Source: Planctomycetota bacterium (lineage in GTDB: Bacteria > Planctomycetota > Brocadiia > Brocadiales > Brocadiaceae). From it: 64,000 bases of DNA. The translations under genes and the position numbers were made by a program. Positions 28,471 to 36,787 of the stretch are shown one piece after another; the stretch's first letter is position 1; every line of letters starts with the position of its first letter. The stretch spans positions 125,643 to 189,642 of the forward strand of contig VGXV01000001.1 in the NCBI GenBank assembly GCA_016873165.1, written 5' to 3'. The notes beneath the pieces were generated by a model. The model searched no databases and was not told the origin of the DNA. It worked only from the letters and a program-made list of their open reading frames with translations.

Positions 28471-29955
28471 ATGATCTGTGTTCCAATTGTTGCAAACAAT
28501 ATGAAAGATGCAATTCGCGACATGGAAATTGCATCAAAAGTCGCTGATGTTGTTGAACTGCGTATCGATTACATTTCTGATGTAAACTTACCGCAAATCA
28601 TGGAAAAACGCACGAAGCCGGTGATTGTCACAAACCGTCCCCTGCGTGAAGGAGGAAAATTCAACGGTTCCGAGGAAGAAAGATTCTCTTTGCTGAAACA
28701 GGCAATACAACTACAAGCCGATTATGTTGATATCGAACATGACAGCATACAGGGCGTGAAAAAAACCATAAACAGCCTTCTCACCAGCAGCAAAACAAAA
28801 ATCATTGTCTCGTATCATAATTTTAAAGAAACCCCCGGAAATCTTTCGGAAATATACAACACACTGTTTCAGAGTGGCGCTGATATTGTAAAGATTGTTA
28901 CCCACGCGAATACGATAACGGATACTATTAAAGTATACCGGCTCCTTCAGCAGTTAAAAACACCAACGATTTCATTTTGTATGGGCGAGTATGGAATAAT
29001 CAGCCGTATATTATATAAAGTATTTGGGAGTTATTTAACGTTTGCATCACTCCAAAAGGGAAAAGAATCAGCTCCGGGGCAAATCACTATCGAAGAACTT
29101 TTAAATAAATACAATGTTAAAAACCAAAATAAACATACCGCAGTATATGGTTTGATCGGCAATCCTGTTTCCCATAGCATCAGCCCCATTATTCATAATG
29201 CGCTTTTTCGCGAAATGGGGATGAATTGTATTTACGTCCCTTTTAAGGTTGATAAAATTGATGCGTTTATTACTGAATTTAAAAAACTAAATGTCATGGG
29301 GTACAGTGTTACTATTCCCCATAAAGAATCGGTACTCCCTTGCCTTGATGATGTTGATCCGATTATCAAAAAAATCGGCGCGGTAAATACGGTAGTAAAT
29401 AAAAATAATCGTTTAATCGGCTATAATACCGATTTAGAGGCTGCTATTTCCACACTGACAGATTTAGTAAACATATCTGGTCCCGCCTCAACAGAGTCCT
29501 ATTTTAAAAATAAGAAGATTGCCATTGTTGGCGCCGGGGGTGTTGCCCGTACGATAGCATTCGGGCTAAAAAGATACGGAGCCGATATTACGCTTATGAG
29601 CAGAAATTCTGCACGGACGCAATCGCTTGCCAGGGAAGTTGGCTGTTCTTTTGCCAATATGGACGGTCTTCAAAATTTACAAACGGAAATATTAATTAAT
29701 GCAACGCCGGTGGGCATGTATCCATCTGTTAATGAAACTCCGGTTGATGCAAAATATCTTAAATCCGATATGATAGTATTTGATACTATTTACAATCCGG
29801 CAGAAACAAAATTATTAAAAGACGCAAAAGAAAGAGGGTGTAAAACGGTAGGAGGAATGCCGATGTTTATACGTCAGGCATCCGCACAGTTTAAATTGTG
29901 GATGAAGGTGGAACCTCCCATTGATATAATAGAAAAAATTGCATACATGAATTAG
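28471..29955 (+). CDS. aroDE: Bifunctional 3-dehydroquinate dehydratase (type I)/shikimate dehydrogenase
   Basis: 494 residues in two domains. Residues 1-215 are type I dehydroquinase, with His116 (SYHNFKETP) and Schiff-base Lys141 (DIVKIVTHAN). From about 225, VYGLIGNPVSHSISP, TIPHKES, AVNTVVN, GYNTD, the NADP-binding GAGGVAR and the late FDTIYNPAETKLL are shikimate dehydrogenase motifs. The enzyme would turn 3-dehydroquinate into shikimate without releasing dehydroshikimate to another protein. Such fusions are known from plants, chlamydiae and some planctomycetes. It lies between leuA and aroK on the same strand. Confidence 0.95.
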   Translation: MICVPIVANNMKDAIRDMEIASKVADVVELRIDYISDVNLPQIMEKRTKPVIVTNRPLREGGKFNGSEEERFSLLKQAIQLQADYVDIEHDSIQGVKKTINSLLTSSKTKIIVSYHNFKETPGNLSEIYNTLFQSGADIVKIVTHANTITDTIKVYRLLQQLKTPTISFCMGEYGIISRILYKVFGSYLTFASLQKGKESAPGQITIEELLNKYNVKNQNKHTAVYGLIGNPVSHSISPIIHNALFREMGMNCIYVPFKVDKIDAFITEFKKLNVMGYSVTIPHKESVLPCLDDVDPIIKKIGAVNTVVNKNNRLIGYNTDLEAAISTLTDLVNISGPASTESYFKNKKIAIVGAGGVARTIAFGLKRYGADITLMSRNSARTQSLAREVGCSFANMDGLQNLQTEILINATPVGMYPSVNETPVDAKYLKSDMIVFDTIYNPAETKLLKDAKERGCKTVGGMPMFIRQASAQFKLWMKVEPPIDIIEKIAYMN

Positions 29956-30049
29956 CAAATAAGCTGGATTATAATTGTTTTTACCTTACGAAAAGCAGCA
30001 GGGTGTCTGATAACATTTAATGATAACAAAAGTATTTTGAGGAAAAAAC

Positions 30050-30577
30050 TTGAACATATTTTTAATCGGTTTCCGGGGCACCGGAAAAACTTCCGTAGGC
30101 AAAATACTTGCCCAACGGTTAAAGAGAGAATATATCGATGCTGATGTGTATCTGGAACAACAAGAAGGAAAAACGATAAAAGACATTTTTGCGGAAAGCG
30201 GGGAAAAAAAATTCCGGGAAATCGAATCGAAAATAATTGCTGAATTATGCTTACAAAACAACCTGATTGTGGCTACGGGCGGTGGAGTTGTTCTTAACGA
30301 TGAGAATGTAAACAGAATGAAAAAGTCCGGAGTTGCTATTCTTCTTGAAGCAGATGCTGATACTCTTTTTAAGAGGATAAAAGGGGATGTTTCGACAAAC
30401 ACGAAAAGACCGAGCCTCACACAATTTGACGAATATCAGGAAATCAAGTATCTTTTGGAAAAAAGAAAACCACTGTACGACAAGGCGGCTGATTTCATCG
30501 TAAACACTGCACGGATTTCAATAGATGATGCGGCAGGTAAAATAATGTCTTTTATTCAGAACTATGTAAAAAAATAA
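30050..30577 (+). CDS. aroK: Shikimate kinase
   Basis: 175 residues, normal length. It phosphorylates shikimate at O3. GFRGTGKTS at 7-15 is the Walker A motif, DADVYLEQQEGKTIKDIF holds the shikimate-binding Asp, FREIES contains the conserved Arg, and VVATGGGVV is the Walker-B-like substrate loop. The start is a TTG with GAGG eight bases upstream; no ATG is available near the conserved N-terminus. It follows aroDE by 94 bp and completes the leuA-aroDE-aroK run. Confidence 0.93.
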   Translation: MNIFLIGFRGTGKTSVGKILAQRLKREYIDADVYLEQQEGKTIKDIFAESGEKKFREIESKIIAELCLQNNLIVATGGGVVLNDENVNRMKKSGVAILLEADADTLFKRIKGDVSTNTKRPSLTQFDEYQEIKYLLEKRKPLYDKAADFIVNTARISIDDAAGKIMSFIQNYVKK

Positions 30578-30591
30578 AAGTGCGTTATATA

Positions 30592-30733
30592 GTCAAACAA
30601 AACTGGTTTTCGATTAGTCTTTTAATGCTTCGACTCCGCTCAGCATGACGAAGCTGTCATCCTGAGCGGAGTCGAAGGGTTGTGTTTCTGAGTAAAAACT
30701 TATTTGATATTTCGAAAACCAGATTTGTTTGAC
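30592..30733. mobile_element. MITE-like element, 142 bp, flanked by TA
   Basis: The ends are inverted repeats: GTCAAACAAAACTGGTTTTC at the left and GTCAAACAAATCTGGTTTTC reading in from the right (one mismatch in 22). TA flanks both ends, as expected for TA-targeting IS630/mariner-type transposition. The interior is a CTTCGACTCCGCTCAGC palindrome also found at 40687, 43970 and 47766. No coding capacity. The right end supplies the G of the TAG stop of the neighbouring gene. Confidence 0.75.
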
Positions 30734-31035
30734 TACAACCTGGAACTATTTATTTCCTTAACCAATATTCGAATTAATTTTTCGTAAGATTTAAAAACGG
30801 TTTCCTTATCCTTTTTATCAATAAGTTTTAAAGGGTGTTTTTCTATTTCGGTCAGAAGATTATCTATCATAGCCGAAATTGAAGATGGGGAAGTTTTATC
30901 AAATAAAGGAGATTTTGAGAGATCCGATTCCTGTATGTCTTCTTTAATAATGCGACTTTTCTTTGCGGAAGATTTTTCACGTGAAGTGGATTTTTTTGGT
31001 TGTCCACCGGGTGTGGATTTGTTTTTTTCACTCAT
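30733..31035 (-). CDS. Small charged hypothetical protein, C-terminus set by a MITE junction
   Basis: 100 residues with GGGGAGA before the ATG. Residues 1-35 are Lys/Ser-rich and probably disordered (PKKSTSREKSSAKKSR); residues 55-97 look like two amphipathic helices (ISAMIDNLLTEIEKH, DKETVFKSYEKLIRILVKEI). I do not recognise a family. The stop codon is formed by the TA target plus the first base of the MITE-like element, so the original C-terminus may have been longer. Confidence 0.65.
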   Translation of the reverse strand: MSEKNKSTPGGQPKKSTSREKSSAKKSRIIKEDIQESDLSKSPLFDKTSPSSISAMIDNLLTEIEKHPLKLIDKKDKETVFKSYEKLIRILVKEINSSRL

Positions 31036-31484
31036 CTTTATCTCTCCCCTGAAAAATTTTTAGTCACCTCAATACTAATTATTATTTTCATAAGTGTACA
31101 TGTATACAGATATTAACTATCAAAATCAACATTTTTTTCCCTGAATTTCGCCGATGTCTCACCTTTATGCTTTCTACGCGCTGATATGCCACCACTTCTT
31201 ATTGCAGGAAAAATGTAAAATAGATTTGAGAATATACTCTATTTTCATTATAATTAATTTTATTAATGTATCTATCTCATATTGGCATAAACACATAGGG
31301 AATATGTTGTGGTGTTGATAGTTGTTAATAGCTCAATGTACCAAGTAAATTAACTCTTCATGCTTCGCATTACATTCACTTTTAATTTTCCTTTTTGCCT
31401 TTCTTTTCCATTTCTTAATACCGTAATAAAAATTATACGTTATGACAATTCTATCTCCGTGTTTAATAAATTGATTAAACAATT
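31036..31484. other. Non-coding AT-rich gap before dgkA
   Basis: This 449-bp stretch between divergent genes shows no protein-like frame, repeat family member or hairpin terminator. It presumably holds the promoters of both neighbours; none could be assigned by eye. Confidence 0.5.
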
Positions 31485-31844
31485 ATGAAACGTCTGTGGA
31501 TGGCATTGATATATTCCTTGCAGGGTTTAAAAGATACTTTTATTGCTGAACGCGCTTTTCAACAGGAGATTATCGCTACGTGTATATTAATGCCTCTCGC
31601 GATGTATATACCTGTTTCGTTCTCTTTAAAACTTTTGTTAATCGTTTGCAATATTATTGTTCTTATCGTTGAACTTTTGAATTCCTCTATAGAACTAATG
31701 GCCGATATTGTTTCTCCCGAATTTAATATAAAAGTAAAACGCGCAAAAGACTGCGGAAGCGCAGCAGTCTTCTTAAGTTTGGTAAGTTGGTTTATTGTAT
31801 GGATGGCTGCTGTGTTTCAATTGTTACCTACTATAAAACTTTAA
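31485..31844 (+). CDS. dgkA: Diacylglycerol kinase (prokaryotic DgkA type)
   Basis: 119 residues, the standard size of the trimeric membrane kinase. It phosphorylates diacylglycerol to phosphatidate in the inner membrane. Family features: SLQGLKDTFIAERAFQQEI (amphipathic N-terminal helix with the catalytic Glu), three hydrophobic segments, VELLNSSIELMAD with the catalytic Glu and Asn, and RAKDCGSAAVFL. No ribosome site is evident. It lies 23 bp before a sulfatase-fold transferase gene, and the pair makes functional sense because such transferases release diacylglycerol. Confidence 0.93.
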   Translation: MKRLWMALIYSLQGLKDTFIAERAFQQEIIATCILMPLAMYIPVSFSLKLLLIVCNIIVLIVELLNSSIELMADIVSPEFNIKVKRAKDCGSAAVFLSLVSWFIVWMAAVFQLLPTIKL

Positions 31845-31867
31845 AAAGAAGTATAACTTAACATCTT

Positions 31868-34018
31868 ATGAAAAAACATTTTTTCAACAAAGCATTTGTC
31901 ACCCCGCTCATATTTCTGTGGATATTTATGAGTGTGACGAGGGTTTGGTATTTATACAGGGGTGGATTGCCGGCAGATACTACGATAATTACCGGAGGTA
32001 TTTATCCTTTTTTTCTTGGCTTTGTGAGGGACGGCGCGGTAGTCAGTTCTTTGCTCATACCCATCCAGCTTTTGTATCTCCTTAAAGTGGCAGAGATAAT
32101 GCCGGACAGTATCATAAAATTTTTAGGAATATCGGTAAAAGTATTTTTTTCCGTGCTTCTTGCAATTATGATGGCTGATGTCGAATTCTTCAGATATTTT
32201 GGCTTTCATTGCAATATTACACATCTTAATTTTCTCAATTACACAGGTCATATTTCAAGTTCATTTTTTGAGTTTTCCAATCCTTTGTGCATGATTTTTG
32301 AACTTCTCATATTCCCCGGAATATTTCTTTTCGTCAATTTGGTTTTCTCAATAAGAAGGCTTGAAAGTGTATTTTTATCACGTTATTCTTTTTGCATTTC
32401 GCTTCTTATTCTGGCTATCGGAATCGTTGTTCAATATGTGCCACTGAAAACGGCGCTTATTACAAATCTGACGGAAAATTACAATATCGCATTTGTCAAA
32501 CATCTGGTTTTTGGTGATGAAATAAAGGGAAGACATTCACAACCTATCGAAGAAATATTGGATACCATGCCGCTGAACGATGAGCAAAAAAAGGGTCAGA
32601 AATGGATATATCCTGACCCCGAATATCCGTTATTAAAAGCAACTTTGCATCATTTGAGCAAACTTGGGATACTGCCGGATGCGGTGAATAACGAAGATAA
32701 AGACGGTGACGGGTATGCATTGAAGGATGATTGCAATGACCTTGATGAAACCATACATCCGGGAGCGAATGATATTCCGAGAAATGGAATAGATGAAGAT
32801 TGCTCCGGATGCGACGCGGAACCGCCAAACATTATTCTCATTCACTGGGAAGGTGTGAGGGCTGTTAATGTGGATTGCATTGGCTATTCTGTGCCATCGA
32901 CCCCAAGATTTTGTGAAATAACCGATAAACATGGCGTGCTTTTTACGAATGCGTATTGCAATGGCACTCAGACGAGATGGTCTCTTATTTCTGTATATTG
33001 CTCAATACTTCCCCGCCTTTCGACTGAATGGATTTTTCAGCATAATCTGCATTTGAATTTATTGTCTTTCCCGGAAATTTTGAAACGACGGGGGTATGAG
33101 ACAATGTATATTCATGGCGGCAATATTGGGTTTGGGAATCATTTAAGCAGATTTACCGGATGGTTTGAAACCAGATATGACCGGACAAATGAGCCGATAA
33201 AAGATATGGAAATGTTTAACTGGGGATTAAAAGACAGAGATCTGTTTGAATTTGTGTATGATTATATGGAGAATCGCGACGATCCGCGCCCTTTCTTTAT
33301 GACAATACAAACAATTTCCATGCATCATCCGTTTAAATTGCCGGAAAAGGAATTTGAAATGAACGATCATGATGATGTGAAAAACCAATTGTCGAATGTC
33401 GCATGGTATTCTGACGATGCTATGGGCGATTTTTTAGAAAAGGTATTATCAAACGACAAATTAGAAAATACTATCATTATTGTTGCAAGCGATCATGGCA
33501 TTAATTGGTTTTATCCCCACCCGGAAAGAGAACAAAATATGCTGTGGGAAGATCTGGTATGGGTGCCAATAGCCCTTATCGGGAAAAACTGGAATATTGA
33601 GCCCGGACAAAAAATTGATGAGATCAGGCAATTGGCAGATATCGGACCAACCATTCTTGACAGATTGGGTATAGAAATTCCCAACCCATTTATCGGACAT
33701 TCTCTTCTGAGACGCTTTGAGGGTCGCGATCCAAAGGCATTTTTTGCAACGGCGAACGGCGGAGCATCGGCGGGAGTTCGTTTTAAAAATCATAAATATT
33801 TCACCCATTTCGATACAAAAAAAGAATATTTATATGACATGGAAAATGATCGTGAAGAAAAATGTAATTTATCTGAAGATCCTAATTACACATCACAACT
33901 GAAATTATACAATAGCATGGTATCTGATGTTTACTCGCAAAGCACGGAACTGATTAAAGAAAACAGGATATGGGATTGGGAGTATTGGATAGAATATGAA
34001 AATAACCGCAGGGAATAA
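31868..34018 (+). CDS. Sulfatase-fold membrane protein (LTA-synthase-like) with MopE-type metal-binding linker
   Basis: 716 residues. Residues 1-210 contain about five transmembrane segments. Residues 276-315 (NEDKDGDGYALKDDCND...IHPGANDIPRNGIDEDCSG) match the repeated Asp-rich MopE-type putative metal-binding motif. From residue 320, PNIILIHWEGVRAVNVDCIGYSVPSTPRF starts an alkaline-phosphatase/sulfatase fold, with a candidate nucleophile Thr in NGTQTRWS, no C/S-x-P-x-R formylglycine motif, and the metal site VASDHG. This favours a phosphoglycerol/phosphoethanolamine transferase acting in the periplasm over a true sulfatase. The substrate is unknown. It lies directly after dgkA. Confidence 0.85.
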   Translation: MKKHFFNKAFVTPLIFLWIFMSVTRVWYLYRGGLPADTTIITGGIYPFFLGFVRDGAVVSSLLIPIQLLYLLKVAEIMPDSIIKFLGISVKVFFSVLLAIMMADVEFFRYFGFHCNITHLNFLNYTGHISSSFFEFSNPLCMIFELLIFPGIFLFVNLVFSIRRLESVFLSRYSFCISLLILAIGIVVQYVPLKTALITNLTENYNIAFVKHLVFGDEIKGRHSQPIEEILDTMPLNDEQKKGQKWIYPDPEYPLLKATLHHLSKLGILPDAVNNEDKDGDGYALKDDCNDLDETIHPGANDIPRNGIDEDCSGCDAEPPNIILIHWEGVRAVNVDCIGYSVPSTPRFCEITDKHGVLFTNAYCNGTQTRWSLISVYCSILPRLSTEWIFQHNLHLNLLSFPEILKRRGYETMYIHGGNIGFGNHLSRFTGWFETRYDRTNEPIKDMEMFNWGLKDRDLFEFVYDYMENRDDPRPFFMTIQTISMHHPFKLPEKEFEMNDHDDVKNQLSNVAWYSDDAMGDFLEKVLSNDKLENTIIIVASDHGINWFYPHPEREQNMLWEDLVWVPIALIGKNWNIEPGQKIDEIRQLADIGPTILDRLGIEIPNPFIGHSLLRRFEGRDPKAFFATANGGASAGVRFKNHKYFTHFDTKKEYLYDMENDREEKCNLSEDPNYTSQLKLYNSMVSDVYSQSTELIKENRIWDWEYWIEYENNRRE

Positions 34019-34026
34019 ACCTAAAA

Positions 34027-34182
34027 ATGGAAAAATCGCGGTTCCATCAATTTTTTTTGCACCACAATAAATTCGAATCTTCCGGTTTTGCTGAATGGTT
34101 TTTTTATCCCGGAATGTTGTTTAACGATCTTCAGAAATGGTGGACAATATTGTTCATGCATACCAAACATAATATTGAATAA
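34027..34182 (+). pseudogene. Truncated paralogue of the M23-like gene at 36131
   Basis: Starting at an ATG eight bases after the transferase stop, the frame encodes EKSRFHQFFLHHN, then SGFAEWFFYPGML and NDLQKWWT, closely matching residues 10-48 of the protein at 36131. Similarity stops abruptly after KWWT, followed by 12 unrelated codons and a stop. All metal-binding residues are lost. At DNA level the two share long identical tracts (e.g. AACGATCTTCAGAAATGGTG), but amino-acid changes show the duplication is not very recent. Confidence 0.85.
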
Positions 34183-34785
34183 TAAAAATATATTCGTGAC
34201 AACATATACGGCAAAACATACCGCCATCTGCCCTTGGATTCAGTATTTAGTCGTTTTTTGTCGAGGGAAAATATCCGATTTTGTAATTACACACCCCGTC
34301 GGCTGCGCTGCCACCCCTTTTTTAGAAGGGATTATACCTTGCATACGTTTCCTATTAACGTGCAAGTCGCCTCTATTAACATTGAAAGGCTAAACATTAA
34401 AATAAACGGCGATGTCACTATTTTCTTTATTGTTGGGTTTCGTGCCTCAACCCAACCTTATAACTGGTCAGGATTGCAGCGAAAAAGCGGCCGCTCGTGT
34501 GCAAATACAATTTGCCCATGAAAGAAAATCTTCCGCATGGGAACTCATTCCATTCGTGAAGTAATGCCTGCGGTATTGGGCTATCAATTCAATATTACCG
34601 GGACCACTGCATGAACAGTTTAAAATTCCTTAATATTAAAATAAACGGTCACTATCACTATTATCTGAATAATTAAGTATGGTGTCCCCGGAATTCCAGA
34701 ATTCAAATGTTTTATTGATTTTATTTTTATTTTCTCTATACTCATGAAATTATGCCTTTTCAATCATATTATCTGGAGAAACATT
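34183..34785. other. Non-coding region with palindromic repeats
   Basis: About 600 bp without a credible gene. A hairpin GTTGGGTT-TCGTGCC-TCAACCCAAC lies near 34433-34459, and GAACAGTTTAAAATTCCTTA at 34613-34632 is an isolated right end of the modular repeat family. The segment lies between a truncated duplicate and a toxin-antitoxin island and is probably insertion debris. Confidence 0.55.
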
Positions 34786-35013
34786 ATGGAAAAAATAACG
34801 GTAAACCCAAAGATACTTGGCGGAAAACCCATCATAAAAGGAACACGGATTACGGTAGAGTTTATTCTTGAGCTATTAGCATCTGATGTATCTGAAGAAG
34901 AAATATTGAAAGATTATCCCCATCTGACACAAGAAGATATTCAAGCCTGCTTACGCTATGCAGCCCGCTCATGTAAAAATGAGATTTATCTTGAATTGGA
35001 AACGAACCAATGA
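34786..35013 (+). CDS. DUF433 antitoxin
   Basis: 75 residues from an ATG with CTGGAGA upstream. ITVNPKILGGKPIIKGTRITVEFILELLASDVSEEEILKDYPHLTQEDIQACL is the textbook DUF433 pattern (GxPxIxGTRIxV..., then a C-terminal HTH). DUF433 proteins act as antitoxins and DNA-binding repressors for DUF5615/PIN-like toxins. It overlaps the next gene by four bases (ATGA). Confidence 0.92.
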   Translation: MEKITVNPKILGGKPIIKGTRITVEFILELLASDVSEEEILKDYPHLTQEDIQACLRYAARSCKNEIYLELETNQ

Positions 35014-35393
35014 AGTTTTGTGAAATAAGGATTCTCACAGATGAAAATATATCACCCAAGGTTGCCGCTTTTTTGAGAGAACGCGGTATTGATGTAATCG
35101 ATGTAAAAGAAAAAAACTGGCAGGGAAAAGAGGATGAAGAAATCCTTGATATTGCATATCAGGAACAAAGGTTTGTGCTTACCCACGATTCAGACTTCGG
35201 GACACTTGCCATCAATGAAGGAAAACAAAATTATGGAATTATCTATCTCAGATTAAGAAGTGTAAATCAGCATAATGTAATAAAGGTGTGCAACCACCTT
35301 TTACAATTAGATACATCATTTCCCTCAGGCACGATTCTTGTAGTTGAGGAGACACGGATACGAATGAGAAATTTAGAAATAGACAATATCTGA
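35010..35393 (+). CDS. DUF5615 PIN-like toxin (Mut7-C-type RNase fold)
   Basis: 127 residues. ILTDENISPKVAAFLRERGIDV starts the PIN-like fold with Asp and Glu acidic residues; IAYQEQRFVLTHDSDFG carries the second acidic cluster, and NYGIIYLRL is the core strand. Together with the DUF433 gene it is a complete type II toxin-antitoxin pair; the toxin is expected to be an RNase. It overlaps the antitoxin gene and is probably translationally coupled to it. Acidic active-site residues appear intact. Confidence 0.9.
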   Translation: MKFCEIRILTDENISPKVAAFLRERGIDVIDVKEKNWQGKEDEEILDIAYQEQRFVLTHDSDFGTLAINEGKQNYGIIYLRLRSVNQHNVIKVCNHLLQLDTSFPSGTILVVEETRIRMRNLEIDNI

Positions 35394-35520
35394 TCAAATG
35401 GAAAATTCCTTCCATTACTTTTCCTCCACAATTTCCCCTTATTCGTTTTCTCAATTTCACAACTGCTCATCAACAGGCAACGGTAATGTAGAAGATAAGA
35501 GGATTGGAGAACGAAAAAAC

Positions 35521-35769
35521 TTGAATTTTTTTGTAGAAGAAGATATTCGTAAGGAACTGGATGAATTAGTTCCAGCCGGACAGAAAAGCAAGATAATTAA
35601 TGAGGCGTTACGGAAGGAGTTGCTCAGAATAAGGCGAGAAAAAGTCACGAAAAAACTTGAGTTATTAAAACCCAAGGGGCCAAAAGTTTCACAAAAAGAA
35701 ATAGTTAAGCTTTTGAAACAGGACAGGAGGCGGAAATTTTTAAAATCTTTGTGCCTGATGCCTCTATAA
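35521..35769 (+). CDS. Probable antitoxin of a PIN-domain module (partner degraded)
   Basis: About 82 residues from a TTG (the frame stays open further upstream, but that part is not protein-like). LNFFVEEDIRKELDELVPAGQKSKIINEALRKELLR resembles a ribbon-helix-helix N-terminus, and the Lys-rich tail resembles the toxin-binding part of PIN-partner antitoxins. The last codons run over the ribosome site of the downstream PIN remnant. The start is uncertain: a weak TTGGAG lies 11 bases upstream. It may be functionless now that its toxin is damaged. Confidence 0.55.
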   Translation: MNFFVEEDIRKELDELVPAGQKSKIINEALRKELLRIRREKVTKKLELLKPKGPKVSQKEIVKLLKQDRRRKFLKSLCLMPL

Positions 35770-36062
35770 TCCTGAAATGGGTATTGGAAAACGACGAAAA
35801 TAATCGCGATAATGCAGTAGCGCTCCTTAGGGGATGGGTAGAACAAGAACACGAGTTTGTCTTGATGAAAGAATACAGAGGAGTTGCCTTTTTACCACAA
35901 TGGATAGACTATATTGTGAAAACAGGTAATTATAATTTGCCGAATACCTTATTTATACATTGCAACATACGTATGCAACTGTCTGTCATTCCAGAATTGA
36001 TAGGGAATCCAGTATTTTTCCGGATTCCTGCTTTCACGGGAATGACATGTTTGTATCCCTGA
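35736..36062 (+). pseudogene. Degraded PIN-domain toxin gene
   Basis: KIFVPDASIILKWVLENDENNRDNAVALLRGWVEQEHEFVL is a PIN N-terminus with the first active-site Asp. It is then joined directly to MKEYRGVAFLPQW, whereas a full PIN domain has about 80 more residues containing the other acidic positions, so an internal deletion is inferred. An AGGAGG lies five bases before ATT TTT AAA ATC TTT GTG, suggesting the original start was ATG mutated to ATT. The tail runs into a palindromic repeat. Confidence 0.7.
35985..36046. repeat. GTCATTCC palindromic repeat
   Basis: GTCATTCC...GGGAATCCAG and CGGATTCCTG...GGGAATGAC form an imperfect inverted repeat of about 62 bp, a common type of dispersed bacterial intergenic palindrome. 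It forms the 3' part of the PIN pseudogene reading frame. Confidence 0.7.
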
Positions 36063-36130
36063 TCAAGACATTCGGTGACAAGTCTGATTAATGATGCTGT
36101 GTTTAATTGTTGAGTTAACTAAAAACCATT

Positions 36131-36787
36131 TTGATGAATAATCCCTCTGTGTCTGTTATAGAAAAATCGCGGTTCCATCATTTTTTCCTCCACCATAATA
36201 ACATGGATCATTCGGGATTTAATGAATGGGTTTTTTACCAGGGAATGTTGTTGAACGATCTTCAGAAATGGTGGACAAATGAAGGCGTTCGTCCCTCGCC
36301 GCATGAAGGAATTGATTTCTGTTTTTACCGTGATGCTGTGGGATTTATCCGCACTCTTAACAAGAAAACAAAAATCCCGGCACTCTTTTCAGGAAAGGTG
36401 GTGCATATCCACAATGATTTTCTGGGAAAGTCTCTTTATGTACAACATAATTTCCATGACGAACAAGGGCGCACTCTTTTTACCATATACGGTCATGTTA
36501 TTCCCGCGGCTGGTCTTGCTCTAAGAGATATTTTGCGTGAAGGAGATATACTTGCGACTGTTGCAAATGTTACTGAAAACTCAAAAATGCTCCCCCATCT
36601 GCATATCACGGTTGCGTGGGTATCTGATTCTGTTCCTTACGAAAATCTCGACTGGTCAATAATAAATAATCCGCGTATGGCAACCCTCTGCAATCCCATT
36701 GATTTTATCGATTGCAAATTTACGGTTGAAAAGGAAAAATACAAACCAAAGATTTCTTTGTCAGGAGAACATCATGGATACAGATAA
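36131..36787 (+). CDS. M23-like (LytM-fold) metallopeptidase-domain protein
   Basis: 218 residues. The LytM zinc motif is present: HEGID (His57, Asp61) and HLHIT (His155, His157), with YGHV (His121) in the position of the usual third catalytic His, and GKVVHIHNDFLGKSLYVQH forming the core beta strands. Classical members cut peptidoglycan peptide bridges, but there is no signal peptide or membrane segment here, so the location and substrate are unclear. A truncated paralogue precedes it at 34027. It overlaps the next gene by 14 bases. The start is uncertain because no ribosome site is visible. Confidence 0.75.
   Translation: MMNNPSVSVIEKSRFHHFFLHHNNMDHSGFNEWVFYQGMLLNDLQKWWTNEGVRPSPHEGIDFCFYRDAVGFIRTLNKKTKIPALFSGKVVHIHNDFLGKSLYVQHNFHDEQGRTLFTIYGHVIPAAGLALRDILREGDILATVANVTENSKMLPHLHITVAWVSDSVPYENLDWSIINNPRMATLCNPIDFIDCKFTVEKEKYKPKISLSGEHHGYR

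Noticed and set aside
30627-30678. CTTCGACTCCGCTCAGC palindrome as a terminator of aroK
   Set aside because: It has no T-run, recurs in several other gaps and lies inside an inverted-repeat-bounded element, so it is better explained as a mobile repeat.
31868-34018. Annotation as an aryl sulfatase
   Set aside because: The C/S-x-P-x-R motif needed for formylglycine formation is absent; membrane segments and dgkA context favour a phospho-headgroup transferase.
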